NCBI GenBank assembly: GCA_977006965.1
Contig: OZ345353.1
Span: 248,001 to 312,000, forward strand
Reading direction: 5' to 3'
Source: Phymatolithon calcareum
Taxonomy: Eukaryota > Rhodophyta > Florideophyceae > Hapalidiales
DNA: 64,000 nucleotides
Position 1 is the stretch's first letter. The number at the start of each line of letters is the position of its first letter. Of the stretch, positions 8,609 through 18,064 are shown one piece after another. The notes beneath the pieces were generated by a model. It saw nothing but the letters and a program-made list of their open reading frames with translations. It searched no databases and was not told where the DNA came from. The translations under genes were made by a program, and so were the position numbers.

Positions 8609-8691
8609 CTGGACCAGAATTCCGTTTTAAAACGGCACTTTTAGGGTCAGAAATGACTCATACAGTAGTCTCCCGTGGAATTCTGGTCCAG
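8609..8691. repeat. 15-bp inverted repeat around a 53-bp spacer
   Basis: CTGGACCAGAATTCC (8609-8623) and its exact reverse complement GGAATTCTGGTCCAG (8677-8691) bracket a spacer that starts with the palindrome CGTTTTAAAACG. With the hairpin at 8557-8587 it makes a compact cluster of inverted repeats, possibly the remains of a MITE. No target site duplication is evident. Confidence 0.6.
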
Positions 8692-8699
8692 AGTCAATT

Positions 8700-9261
8700 G
8701 ACGCGATTCTAACCAGAAAAATATCTAAAATTAAAGACTAAAAGAGTTTGATTGGCTAACTTTGACAACAGCGTACAAAGACGTGTACATGCACGGGAAT
8801 TGGAACGGATCTCGTTTATTCTCACGTTTGTGGACCGGACCTGGATGCCCCTTTTTTCGGTTTATGGACCGGCCCGGACAGACGAAGCGAGATTTTCTGA
8901 ATTTCGGGACAGTCCGTGGAACGCAGAGGTCGCCCCTGACATGGACTTCGACTGCCACTGGCCTTCGCACCCCTTTGCATCACCACCTTGACGATACAAT
9001 GTCGACCTCCATGCGGTGTCCCACCCTACCATGAGAGGTACAGTACTTGAGTGTAGAAAGTCACACGAAATTGGAGTGTGAGCAACAGAAGGTATGCAGC
9101 GCCTTTACATTAACATCAGTAATTGGCACATACCAAGGTCAGGACTTTGCAATTAAGTAGAAAACAATGTACCTGCACAACTTTACACCCGTTCAGAAAA
9201 ATGGCTTGCGTTCTTTCTTGCAAACCTGCCTTGACCATCGCTGGCAAATAACGTGTACGAG
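8700..9261. other. Intergenic region
   Basis: I see no recognised gene or repeat between the inverted-repeat cluster and the 3' end of the AIG1-like gene. TACAGTA occurs at 9039. Confidence 0.5.
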
Positions 9262-9981
9262 TTACTCGTTTACAGTGCGCTGCTTGAACAGCCGATTCAC
9301 TCTTGACAACACGAGAACAGCAAATCCCACAATTACAGCGGCTGCCGCCAACGCAATATACCATCCCACTGTGACAGCCGCCGACTGCTTACGATAATCC
9401 AGGAACGAATACACCCATTCCTTGGTTATGGCGAACCAAATCCACGCAAACACGACGTAAACCACCAGATATCCCACCCAAAGCCAGATATACATAATCC
9501 GAAAGTCCATCCTCAATGCCAGCGCAATGTCGAGTAGAAACAGCACCGCCGAAAAACCGTGTGGTGCGAAGCGACCGAACGTGAACGCCATCGTGGCCGG
9601 CTTAAATATAAACGCCCAATACACAGGCGTCACCAGTATGGCCGCGGTGAGGAAGACTTGCACAAGCGGCACAGTTGCCGCGGCAACGAAGCGCTGCCAG
9701 GAACCGTACGGCCCGGGACGCAGTGCGTTCATGGAGGCTATGGTGGCGAAGAGAAATGCAACATTGGCGCCAACTAGACTCCATATTGTCAGAAACTGGA
9801 ACGTGTACTCACCCTTGACGGCGTAGACGATCAGAGATGTAAGAAGCGCGATGAAAGAGAGAAGACGAGTCACGAAGAGAACCGATGTCGGGAGGTAGGA
9901 CGAGGCACCTGATTCAAGAACGCTGTGGTGCTTGCTCCTGCCCTGCCAGAAGGAGGCGCAGCATCCGCGTTCCTTGGGCAT
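9262..9981 (-). CDS. Six-span membrane protein, AIG1/FAR-17a/Rolling-stone-like (paralogue)
   Basis: The ATG at 9981 gives 239 residues; an open frame extends a few codons upstream but lacks an ATG. Six hydrophobic spans match those of the protein at 4043-4894 one for one. Shared blocks include GEYTFQFLTIWSLVGA, VPLVQVFLTAAILVTPVYW, APHGFSAVLFLLD, MDFRIMY, GYLVVYVVFAWIWF and FLDYRKQ. The conserved His in the PHG motif and the Asp after it are both present. A decayed third copy lies about 270 bp upstream on the same strand, so this is a small local family. Function is unknown; some members of the possible superfamily hydrolyse fatty-acid esters of hydroxy fatty acids. Confidence 0.85.
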   Translation of the reverse strand: MPKERGCCASFWQGRSKHHSVLESGASSYLPTSVLFVTRLLSFIALLTSLIVYAVKGEYTFQFLTIWSLVGANVAFLFATIASMNALRPGPYGSWQRFVAAATVPLVQVFLTAAILVTPVYWAFIFKPATMAFTFGRFAPHGFSAVLFLLDIALALRMDFRIMYIWLWVGYLVVYVVFAWIWFAITKEWVYSFLDYRKQSAAVTVGWYIALAAAAVIVGFAVLVLSRVNRLFKQRTVNE

Positions 9982-10248
9982 GATGGGGAAGGACAACTCG
10001 GGTGTTTAGGCGCTAGAGTGTCGACGCGAGAATAACTGGTGAATAGCCTGTGATGCTTCTGCCATTGTAACGGGAATTTCACTGCGATTTGGCCCCGATG
10101 ACACGAGACGAATCACGAGAAGGAACGGCCTTGGTTATATGTATGTATAGATTTATAACAATGCCATTTTCTCCGTGGGCCTTTGCACCACAGAAATTTT
10201 AAACAGGATATATCGAAAACGACTTCCAATGACAACGTGACGTATGCA

Positions 10249-10930
10249 TTATTTCGCCATACCCTCGACCACCTGAGTCAAGTGGTCCTGACGCCTGAAC
10301 AATCTATTCAACCTTGAAACCAAGAAAGCAGCAAGACCTGTCACCGCAGCGGCCGCCAGCAGCGCGAAATTCCACCGGACAGTGGCGCCCGGCGACTGAA
10401 TGCGATAGTCCAGGAAAAAGTAAACCCAATCGTTGGTAATCGCGAACCGAATCCAAGCAAACACTACATAAACCGCAAGATACACGAACCAAATCGCGAC
10501 ACCTGCCGGAACTCCATCCTAAGCGCCAGCGAAACGTCAGCATCGAGAATCCGCGCTGCGCAAAGAGATCATAAGTGACCTTCGTTGTATTTGAATTGAA
10601 AATACAACACCCAGTACACAGGCGTCATCATGACGGCGGTCGTGAAGAAGACCTGCATAAGCGGCACCATGAGTGTGGCCACGAGTTTCTGCCAGCCACC
10701 GTAAGGTCCCAGACGTAGAGAGAGGCTGTAGCAAATAGAAATGCGACGACGGCTCCGAATAGTCTCTACGCTGTGACATAGTGGCAATTACCCATGCTGG
10801 CGAAGAATGCGAGAGTTACGAATAGCGTGATGAACGAGACCGCACGAGAGGTGAGCAGGACGGCCATCGGCAGGTAGTTGAACGCACCGGATTCGAGAAA
10901 GGAGTGGCGAGAGGTCTAGCGTGGCTAGAG
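10249..10930 (-). pseudogene. Decayed third AIG1-like membrane protein
   Basis: Minus-strand fragments in different frames align in order with the gene at 9262-9981. They are an N-terminal piece (SFLESGAFNYLP, about 10860-10925), a middle piece (LRLGPYGGWQKLVATLM, then VPLMQVFFTTAVMMTPVYW, about 10600-10730), and a C-terminal piece (VYVVFAWIRFAITNDWVYFFLDYR, about 10400-10475) ending with RLNRLFRR. Frameshifts and stops separate them, and the PHG region is lost. The piece order and orientation indicate a tandem duplicate that has lost function. Confidence 0.85.
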
Positions 10931-10949
10931 AGAGCGACCGCCTCCGCTC

Positions 10950-13180
10950 TTCGTCCAGCGGAGGAGAGTGAGGGGATTCCGGGTCCATTGCGGAGGTGTG
11001 CAATTCGATTCCGATCCATCGGAAGAGGACGACAACTCGTCGTCCTCTCCCGACGGCCTTCTCCCGTCGTTGACAAGAGAAGCCCGAACTCAAGGTTAAA
11101 TGTACAATGGGGCAATTTTTGAAGCAAGGTTTGCATTGCTGGTTTCATTACAGAAAATTGCGATTTTCTACCCCGAAAATTGCACAGGAGGTTTTAGTCT
11201 TGCAGGACTAGGGCGCGATTAGTGTAAACAGGGAACAGTCTCCTGGCGGTAGGCCGATGTGCTGAACACAAACTGGGGTAGAGAAACACAAGTTTGCATG
11301 TCATTTTGACAGAGGAGCGCGTAAAAGACTTGAACCACTGGTCGGAATGGCATGTTCTATTGATTGTTGTTGCCTATCAACTTCACTCCATCGCTAGAGT
11401 CCCGCTCAGCTTTCCAGCTTGTCCTACAGTTTACAGACAGAGACAAGTTAGAGATTGTATAGAAAAATAGACACGATGTCCCCGAAAACCCGTGCAGTGT
11501 GTTCGTTAATGACGTGAAACTCTCTGCTTGTAACGCCTTAGGCCTCCAATACCTATTGGACTTGGCGATAGAATTGGTAGAGCAAAAACTCCATGATTTG
11601 GCGCAGCACAAAAGAGTAAGGTTCTGATCACGAGGCAAAAGTTTACTCATGTTTCACTTTGCCAGGTAATGAACTGTGCAAGGAGCGGAATAGGGAATAT
11701 GGGAATAGTATTCGGCTGTAGAAGTCCCTTGTTCAGGCTAGGCGGGAATATGGATTACACCTGGAACCATGGACAAGTCCTATCGAGAGAAAACTCGAGG
11801 AATTGTTTCGGGAGAAGGAACGAAAACAGATGTTTGTGACACGTCAAGGCGTTCCAGAGGGAAAGAGGAGAGAGGTAGAGCTGAGCACAGTACAGTTGGA
11901 TTACTGAAGCGCAGCGCATACATGGCAAAAGCAGAGGCTGGTTCACCGTGCGAGTTCCTTCGATACCCCGACAGTGCTGCCTTTATTATTCTATATATAA
12001 AGGAACTGCAGCAGCACAAGAGTCTACCCAGGCATTAGAGAGGGCGCAATGGATGCGGCTCCACGCCCTTGAATGGTCGGACGAACGAGTGCTCTCAGTT
12101 GTGACAAATTCCAAGCGGATGTAAGTAAATCCGCAAGGCTGATTCCAAACCGCTTAGGGAGGTGACACTGACAGTCTGGTCGCCACGCACGCACCCGTCA
12201 GCGCAAGCAAGGGGATAGGACCCGTTCGAAACGAGGACTGCGGAGTTTTCCGCGTTGGCGTCCGTTCACGGGCCGCTGCTCATACAGCGATCATCCGGCG
12301 CAAATAGGGGACTGTCAAATACCCCATGTTCGTGTCCTTTCACCAACCGCTGCTAAGACAGCGATCATCCGGCGCAAGACAGAGTGCAGTGTTACATGTT
12401 GCACGATGTGCCGTATTCATAAACCGTATAGCCGCAGGATAATGCTCGACCGATGCACGGCAAAACAACGTAAGTCCCGCTACCAACAGCACTGTACTAA
12501 GGGCGCACCATCCGATCGAATAATCATGAAAACGAAGAAAAGCCAGCACGAGCGAGAGATGATAATATCATCTCTAGGTCATGCTGCCTATTATATTCCA
12601 TACCTTGTCTACATGACGCAGTGCCACGAAACTCAAGGACATATTCGGTAACGAAGCGATAGAGGGGTAGAGAACCGTGGAGTTGAACTTCACATAGGAA
12701 GAGTCATCAAAGGAACAGATTAACAAGACCAAGACAGACTGTTCATGCACCTTCAGCGAAAGCAGGAAATGACAATACAGGCCGGTTATGATAACCGGTC
12801 CGGCTACCCGTGCACCTGTGCGTCACAGGAAGGAGCCAAGAGTTCAGTCAGGAATTTTTCCCCGCTACATTGCAGGGTTTTTTGAAATGACAAGAGCTGT
12901 GCTCCGGCCTCCCCAGGGGAGAAGACTATCGCCTTCTGATAGTATGGTAGTACATGGATTCCACCCTGTGTGGTGTGCCGCAACGCTCAAGGAAGCTGGG
13001 AGAGAAGACAGAAGGAAATGAAAGAAGGCAGAGAGATGATTAGCTACCGTGAACATTCTAAATGGTTTCCAACCCGGGCATCCCTTTGAAGGACGGCGAA
13101 TGAAGATTGGCTGCGTAGCGATATGGATGTTAAGCTGGACCATGGTCTGCACCTTGTGCAGCTTGGACAGCTGTTGTGAC
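10950..13180. other. Long intergenic stretch with no recognised gene
   Basis: About 2.2 kb without convincing coding sequence. Near 11965 the string TGCTGCCTTTATT, next to TATATATAAAGG, resembles part of the gypsy LTR at 1358-1679 (which has the same AATAAAGGCAGCACT core inverted), so a decayed LTR may lie around 11750-12050. A short tandem repeat lies at 12258-12377. Open frames of 60-100 codons here have no motifs. Confidence 0.45.
12258..12377. repeat. Two-copy tandem repeat, 74-bp period
   Basis: The 46-bp core at 12258-12303 recurs at 12332-12377. The identical part is ACAGCGATCATCCGGCGCAA preceded by CCGCTGCT, with a few mismatches upstream. I see no coding or structural role. Confidence 0.65.
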
Positions 13181-13300
13181 ATCAAGTACCACTCGTATAT
13201 GTTAAGGTCTACTAGAGCCGTAAGGATGCGGAGTTGTTCCATCAGCTTCGAGAAATCCCGCAGTAAAAGAAAGAAAGAAAGAAAGAAGGAAAAGGCAGTC
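13180..13300 (+). repeat. AAAG microsatellite, possible LINE tail
   Basis: A run of AAAG repeats starts near 13264, directly after sequence ending AAATCCCGCAGT. The LINE at 23480-25400 also ends in CTGCAGTAAAGAAAGAAAG, so this could be the 3' tail of a degenerate relative. No coding motif is visible upstream of it. Confidence 0.4.
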
Positions 13301-13728
13301 GCGATGGAATTGGGCGAAGGAGTGCACGAAGACACAGCGACCGGAGGAACCGCGGAATAGACTGCTGATCCAGAAGCGACCCAGGAACTATGCCCAGTCA
13401 CAGAGTGATGATTCTGTTCGGACTGCAGAGGCCACAGTGAGTTTTTCTCACTACAGTATAGCCTTTTCACCCGCACCAGATATTGAGAAAATATACACGT
13501 TGCATACGCAACAATCCCCGCTGACAGGTTGGGGAGTGGACTGACACGCTTTTGTCATAGTGATAGTCCCTATGATACTGTACTTCTAAAACAAATTACG
13601 TGTCTCTCTCATTCTAATTTAGCTTGTTGTTCCGCTCGGAAATTTGCTTGTGTCATCATGCATGGCGGGTTGATGCATTGTACTTTTTACTTCCGCTAGA
13701 AGGTATGACACTTGAATGGTCCTAAGTA
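13300..13728. other. Flank and 3' untranslated part of the R2/Utopia-like element
   Basis: I see no gene. The 3' end of the element at 13729-18064 lies somewhere here, but no poly-A or duplication marks it. Confidence 0.4.
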
Positions 13729-16700
13729 TCAGTCACCGGGGTCCGGAGGCCAGGCCTCTGGACGTTCGGTCCTAGGTCTCCGTGCATTGATTGCCAGGCT
13801 CACGTATTCGTGTATGGCGCACGTAATTTGCGTAACAAATATTTCTCTGAGCACACCTTCAGGGAGCGCGCTAGTGCATGCTCTCTGTCTTGCACGTTTC
13901 TCGATCAGATCGTGCGCGCTAGGGCTGAGAACGGCGTTGGTAGTCGCGGCGAACGGAAAGAACTGCACAGGCGGAATCCGATTCTTGAGAACAGGTGCGT
14001 ACTTGGCGGTTTTTGCGTCATCTAATCGGACTAGTATTGACGTTGTGTCCTTCGTAGTCTGCGGAAGGTTGCATGGGGCATATGGGCTGGTGAACGTTAC
14101 GTCTACCGCAATGTGGTTATTTAAATTCCCTGCCCCATGAGCACGTGGTTCGATGAGGAGGTCCGGTCGCCGCCGGGCCTCGCCAGTAACGCGTTTGGGT
14201 TCAAATGTGTATTTCATTTCAGACTGATTTCCTCCGTAGAGGATGTATGCGATGCTGCTCAGCAGGCTGTTGTGTCGTCTTGTGTAGCCAGTGCTCCCCC
14301 TGTTGCATACACTTGCGTGATCCCCGTAGACGTCAAGTCGTTGCGAGTCTTGTGAGTTACGTCTACGCTTCGAGATATCAATGTGCCGTCTTTTCCGCAA
14401 GGGGTTCTCGTTCCCATGCCGTGTGTATGTGGTACAGTAGGGACACCAAGTGGGGTGTTGCGGTGTTGAGGAGGGGAATAGGGGGAGGCGGAGACGCCGC
14501 TGTATCGTCGTTTTCCAGATGGCCGGTGTGAGCCTGGTTCGCATTCGGAGGCTTGGCGTCATGGTGAGAACTCTGCTGGCGTCCTCTGTGGCGTTCTGGA
14601 GCATATGCGCACGCAATGTTTGCAACTCATGGTGCTGGATTCCCGAGAAGCTAGTGGGGCGTGGGAAGTGCATGGGTCGGCGAGGCGGAAGAAGGGAATC
14701 AAATGACACGTTGTGAACGGCGTCGAGAAGGAATCTCTGTGTTGATGGGTTAAACCCATCAGATCTCTTGGCGGAAGATCGCGCTAGCAAGTTTGGAATC
14801 CAATATTTCGGATCGCTAGAGATATCCGCGACCTCAGAATGCATCTGGCTCATGACTGGATGAAGAGCGTCAATTGGAGAGTAAGGGGGTGCCTGTGCCA
14901 GAAGTTCAGTAACTAGCTCTGTCGTGTCCACAACGGAGGCAATGTAAGCGGCGTGCCGTGTGGTGGAGGAGGATAGAAGGCCCATTCCTGCTTTCCGAAT
15001 GGGGAGGTGTAGTAGTCTTCTTGCCGTGGTACCAGCTGCGAGTTGTTCCACCGGAAGCCTATGCACATGAGCGAATCCCTCAGCGAAGATTTTGTCGAGC
15101 GTTTCACATGACAGCGCAAGTGGTGAAGGGGGCTGGCATCGGAGAGTGTAGACTACGTTAGGGTGGCTAGCACAGTATCGTTGCAGTCGGTAGCCGACCT
15201 GGGGGTGGCGTATCAGGGATATGTTCTCCAATAACTTCTGAACTTCCTTGGAGCGCGTATCAAGAGCGGCAGCTTCGTATCCGTCTGTGCCAATTGCGGC
15301 GCCAAACAGCGTAATTCCAGTATTCGGTTTCCTTTCAGAGTCCCATTGGAGGGCACAGGGAAGCTGACGCAGGTAGTCGCTCGTCATTGTGGGCCACCAT
15401 GCCCGGGTTTTGAGGAGGTTCAGTGTCAGGCCGTACTTGGCACACTCTTTCGCCAGCGTGCAGAGCACTGTGCGTGCGAGGTGCACTGGGGCAACAATGG
15501 ACCCATCGTCTGCGTACCAGACGTGGAGAGGGAGGTCGAATTGTTCTTGGAGAGAGTCGATCACTGGCTGCAGGACGAGGCAAAAGAGAAGCATACCTAG
15601 CGGGTCGCCCTGTTGTGTGCCCGCTTTGGACCATATGATGTCCTCGCCACAGAAGAGAGGAGAATCTTCGCTGTAGAGGTAATGGACGAATCGGGCCAGC
15701 CTGGGGACATTAAGGATGACAGAGTCAAGAAACGTTTGTCGGCAGCAAGTATTGAAGGCGTTGGACAGGTCAACTGAAAGGAGGACAAATGAAGGATCGT
15801 TCCCCAACTTGCGCACAACGTGCCGGGTGGAGTGCATGGCAGCTTCTATTCCACCTTTAGTGCCGACGGCGAGCTGGTGCTTGAGGTAAGCTTTCAGTTG
15901 GCCGCCGTTGGCAGCTTTCTTGGCCAAGATGCGACCGGCGAGGCGGCGGTAAACGTTCCCTATTGCTATGGGACGAAGCTTTCGTGGTCCCGCGTCACAA
16001 TTTTCTTGTATTGCAATTAAGTTCGCTCCTGCAAGCATGGGAGCAGATGCGGTAGGGAGGCCTCCTTGTATCATCCTTTGCAGAAAAGGCAGGAGTGTGT
16101 TGCGCAATGTAGCCTCTGCAGAATTAGATATCCTGTCAGTGGCGTTAAAGGCAGCGCGCAGGACGGCGGGGTACAATCCATCAGGTCCGGCCCCGGAGCT
16201 AGGGTTGAATTTCGACAGGGCATTAGACACATCGTCCTGTGTGAGGATATATGACACCGGGAGTGCGTCAATATCGTAAAGGCGGCCTCGTACGGGAGCT
16301 GGGGAGGAAGGATGTTTTTGACGTAGTACCGCTATGACGGCTGGGTCAGAGGTGGATGCCAGAGGCCTGTGGTCCAGTGTTTGGAGAGCCTTTGAGAGAT
16401 CCCCGTTCAGGGCCTGGCGCGTGGCCTTCCGGATGCGGTGTGCAGTCACCCCACAGTCGCGATCTGTGGCGTCGGGGAGTGGGAGGGAGATAGTGCGGGC
16501 CGTACTAGAAGCTGCACTTTCATCCTTGAGCAGGCTGTGAAGTGAGGTCCAGGCTGCGGCCTTCACCATGTCGAGGCGGACTATGGATGCATCTTGTTGG
16601 GCGGACAGGGAGCGACGGTGCCTACCTTTGGGCGGTGAACGCCTGAGTGCGAGCTTTGGGATGGATAGGAGTGCATTGACTTGGTTTATGCCGTCGGAAG

Positions 16701-16734
16701 GTGATACAGCATTCAGGACTCGTCTCATTTGCAT
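13729..16734 (-). CDS. Non-LTR retrotransposon ORF2: reverse transcriptase plus restriction-like endonuclease (R2/Utopia-like)
   Basis: From the ATG at 16734 the frame gives about 1001 residues with no stop. The frame stays open upstream to about 17124 but only from a non-ATG codon. RT motifs are in order: SGAGPDGLYPAVL, LRPIAIGNVYRRLAG, VDLSNAFN (about residue 320), GTQQGDPLGMLLF and the catalytic YADD (about 405, near 15516). The C-terminus has a Cys/His motif (WCPYC, then GDHASVC and RRHNSL, about 765-835). A PD-(D/E)xK-like endonuclease core follows, with RRPDLLIEP and IAVDVTFTSPY. That layout, with no N-terminal APE nuclease, fits the R2/Utopia group. All catalytic signatures are present, so the protein could be functional. 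Confidence 0.88.
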   Translation of the reverse strand: MQMRRVLNAVSPSDGINQVNALLSIPKLALRRSPPKGRHRRSLSAQQDASIVRLDMVKAAAWTSLHSLLKDESAASSTARTISLPLPDATDRDCGVTAHRIRKATRQALNGDLSKALQTLDHRPLASTSDPAVIAVLRQKHPSSPAPVRGRLYDIDALPVSYILTQDDVSNALSKFNPSSGAGPDGLYPAVLRAAFNATDRISNSAEATLRNTLLPFLQRMIQGGLPTASAPMLAGANLIAIQENCDAGPRKLRPIAIGNVYRRLAGRILAKKAANGGQLKAYLKHQLAVGTKGGIEAAMHSTRHVVRKLGNDPSFVLLSVDLSNAFNTCCRQTFLDSVILNVPRLARFVHYLYSEDSPLFCGEDIIWSKAGTQQGDPLGMLLFCLVLQPVIDSLQEQFDLPLHVWYADDGSIVAPVHLARTVLCTLAKECAKYGLTLNLLKTRAWWPTMTSDYLRQLPCALQWDSERKPNTGITLFGAAIGTDGYEAAALDTRSKEVQKLLENISLIRHPQVGYRLQRYCASHPNVVYTLRCQPPSPLALSCETLDKIFAEGFAHVHRLPVEQLAAGTTARRLLHLPIRKAGMGLLSSSTTRHAAYIASVVDTTELVTELLAQAPPYSPIDALHPVMSQMHSEVADISSDPKYWIPNLLARSSAKRSDGFNPSTQRFLLDAVHNVSFDSLLPPRRPMHFPRPTSFSGIQHHELQTLRAHMLQNATEDASRVLTMTPSLRMRTRLTPAIWKTTIQRRLRLPLFPSSTPQHPTWCPYCTTYTRHGNENPLRKRRHIDISKRRRNSQDSQRLDVYGDHASVCNRGSTGYTRRHNSLLSSIAYILYGGNQSEMKYTFEPKRVTGEARRRPDLLIEPRAHGAGNLNNHIAVDVTFTSPYAPCNLPQTTKDTTSILVRLDDAKTAKYAPVLKNRIPPVQFFPFAATTNAVLSPSAHDLIEKRARQRACTSALPEGVLREIFVTQITCAIHEYVSLAINARRPRTERPEAWPPDPGD

Positions 16735-16891
16735 TGCAATAGCAACGCTTATCTCGCGTGCCGCAACAGCCCGGACAGAGGGTATAGTGCGTACTGTGGT
16801 GCGGAGAAGGGAAGTGGTGACGGGAATAGAAGTAGGGCAGGAGGAAGAGATAGGAAGGGCAGGGTTGGATGGGAAGTTCTGAGTGGGCGGG

Positions 16892-18064
16892 TTAGGGTTT
16901 CCGAGCTTCTCGTGGCTTCTTAGCGGCGCGTGTTCCAACGACGTCGTCCTCCTCCTCCACAGCTGGCATTGGGACGTCGGGGGACACGAGGGCGGAGAAT
17001 CGGTTTGAGGTGGACGCAGCCTGTGAGGGATCCGGGTGTACACCGATGGGAGGTGGTACGGGAGGTCCAGGCGGTTGGTTCGTGCACCCTTGAGTGCCAG
17101 ATTCAGCTGCAGCAATGGTCTCAAGAGACAGATCCTCGGAGCCTACTGGTGCGAGAGAACGGTGTAGAGCAGTGAGCGCGCTAATGAATCGGGGCTTGGG
17201 ACGCCATTTGAGGTCACGGAGACGCGAGATCTCTCGCTGGACAGTTAGACGAAGGGTGGCTTTCCCGGCCTCGTTCAGAGCTCCGTTGGCCAGTGGTACA
17301 GATTTGGAAAAGACAGCGGCGGGAGTGATGACGTGGGGTAGAAAGCGATTATTTGCTTTTTTGAAATTTTCATAACATGTCGGGATGTGAACGTGGGTGC
17401 CTTCGTCCGCAAGGACGTAGACGCCATCGCCCTCAGGGGCAGCGATGACAACAGTGGGGACAGAATGTAAGCCTCCCTGAGCGAGGGCAAGTCTGATCGC
17501 TGACGCTCGAGCGACAGGCTGTCCAGGGAAGCAGAGGTGTGAGATCGTGGGTTCGCGATCTCCGAAGGCCGTGGATGCAGCATTTTCAAAAGCATCAAGG
17601 TCGCGGCGGGACATGTGGGCGTTGTCAGGGATGTTGACAGGCTGCGCAGCCGTGTCAGGCGCAACAGGGACTGGGGGAACTGAGAATGGGACAGTAGCGG
17701 TGGCAATCTGCGCCCAAGTTAGTTGCGCGTTGGCCGCGCGGGGTTGGTCGGGAGCGGGTGCACGAGGAGTCGGGCGGGCGTGAACGGCGTTGAGCATGGA
17801 GGCCCATGAGTCAACGACCGTCAACGCCGCGCCAACTGCCTCTGGATGACCACCCTGGCGGCGGGCCGTACGGGCGAAAGTGGACACTGCAGCGGGGTCG
17901 TGGAAATCCGGGAGATTATCACCGAATTTGATACGCAGGTGGCTGAAGAATTGGAAGAATTCCGTGGTGAGAGCGAGGACGGTGTCAGCGGGGCTCGGGT
18001 GGGGGCGGGCGCCGAGCGCATGAGGAGCACGGGCGCCATCGCGGATGGCAGGGAGCTCGGGCAT
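16892..18064 (-). CDS. Non-LTR retrotransposon ORF1
   Basis: This 390-residue protein starts at the ATG at 18064 (three upstream codons are open but not ATG) and lies immediately 5' of the RT ORF. Its stop precedes the ORF2 ATG by 157 bp, while the ORF2 frame is open through the overlap, so ORF2 could be made by reinitiation or frameshifting. It is Pro/Ala-rich, with no CCHC knuckle or RRM that I can recognise and an acidic EEEDDVVG then basic C-terminus. By position it is the RNA-binding or chaperone ORF1 of the element; that is inference. Uninterrupted frames in both ORFs argue that the copy is young. Confidence 0.75.
   Translation of the reverse strand: MPELPAIRDGARAPHALGARPHPSPADTVLALTTEFFQFFSHLRIKFGDNLPDFHDPAAVSTFARTARRQGGHPEAVGAALTVVDSWASMLNAVHARPTPRAPAPDQPRAANAQLTWAQIATATVPFSVPPVPVAPDTAAQPVNIPDNAHMSRRDLDAFENAASTAFGDREPTISHLCFPGQPVARASAIRLALAQGGLHSVPTVVIAAPEGDGVYVLADEGTHVHIPTCYENFKKANNRFLPHVITPAAVFSKSVPLANGALNEAGKATLRLTVQREISRLRDLKWRPKPRFISALTALHRSLAPVGSEDLSLETIAAAESGTQGCTNQPPGPPVPPPIGVHPDPSQAASTSNRFSALVSPDVPMPAVEEEDDVVGTRAAKKPREARKP

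Noticed and set aside
13259-13295. Poly-purine run as a CRISPR-like or satellite array
   Set aside because: It is a plain AAAG microsatellite; no CRISPR array or long satellite was seen anywhere in the window.
12865-13476. 203-codon minus-strand open frame
   Set aside because: It spans the AAAG microsatellite and shows low complexity; no recognisable domain or ATG-supported start context.
16734-17124. Extended N-terminus of the RT protein
   Set aside because: The upstream part overlaps ORF1 in another frame, starts with TTG, and is low-complexity; the first ATG after ORF1 is at 16734.
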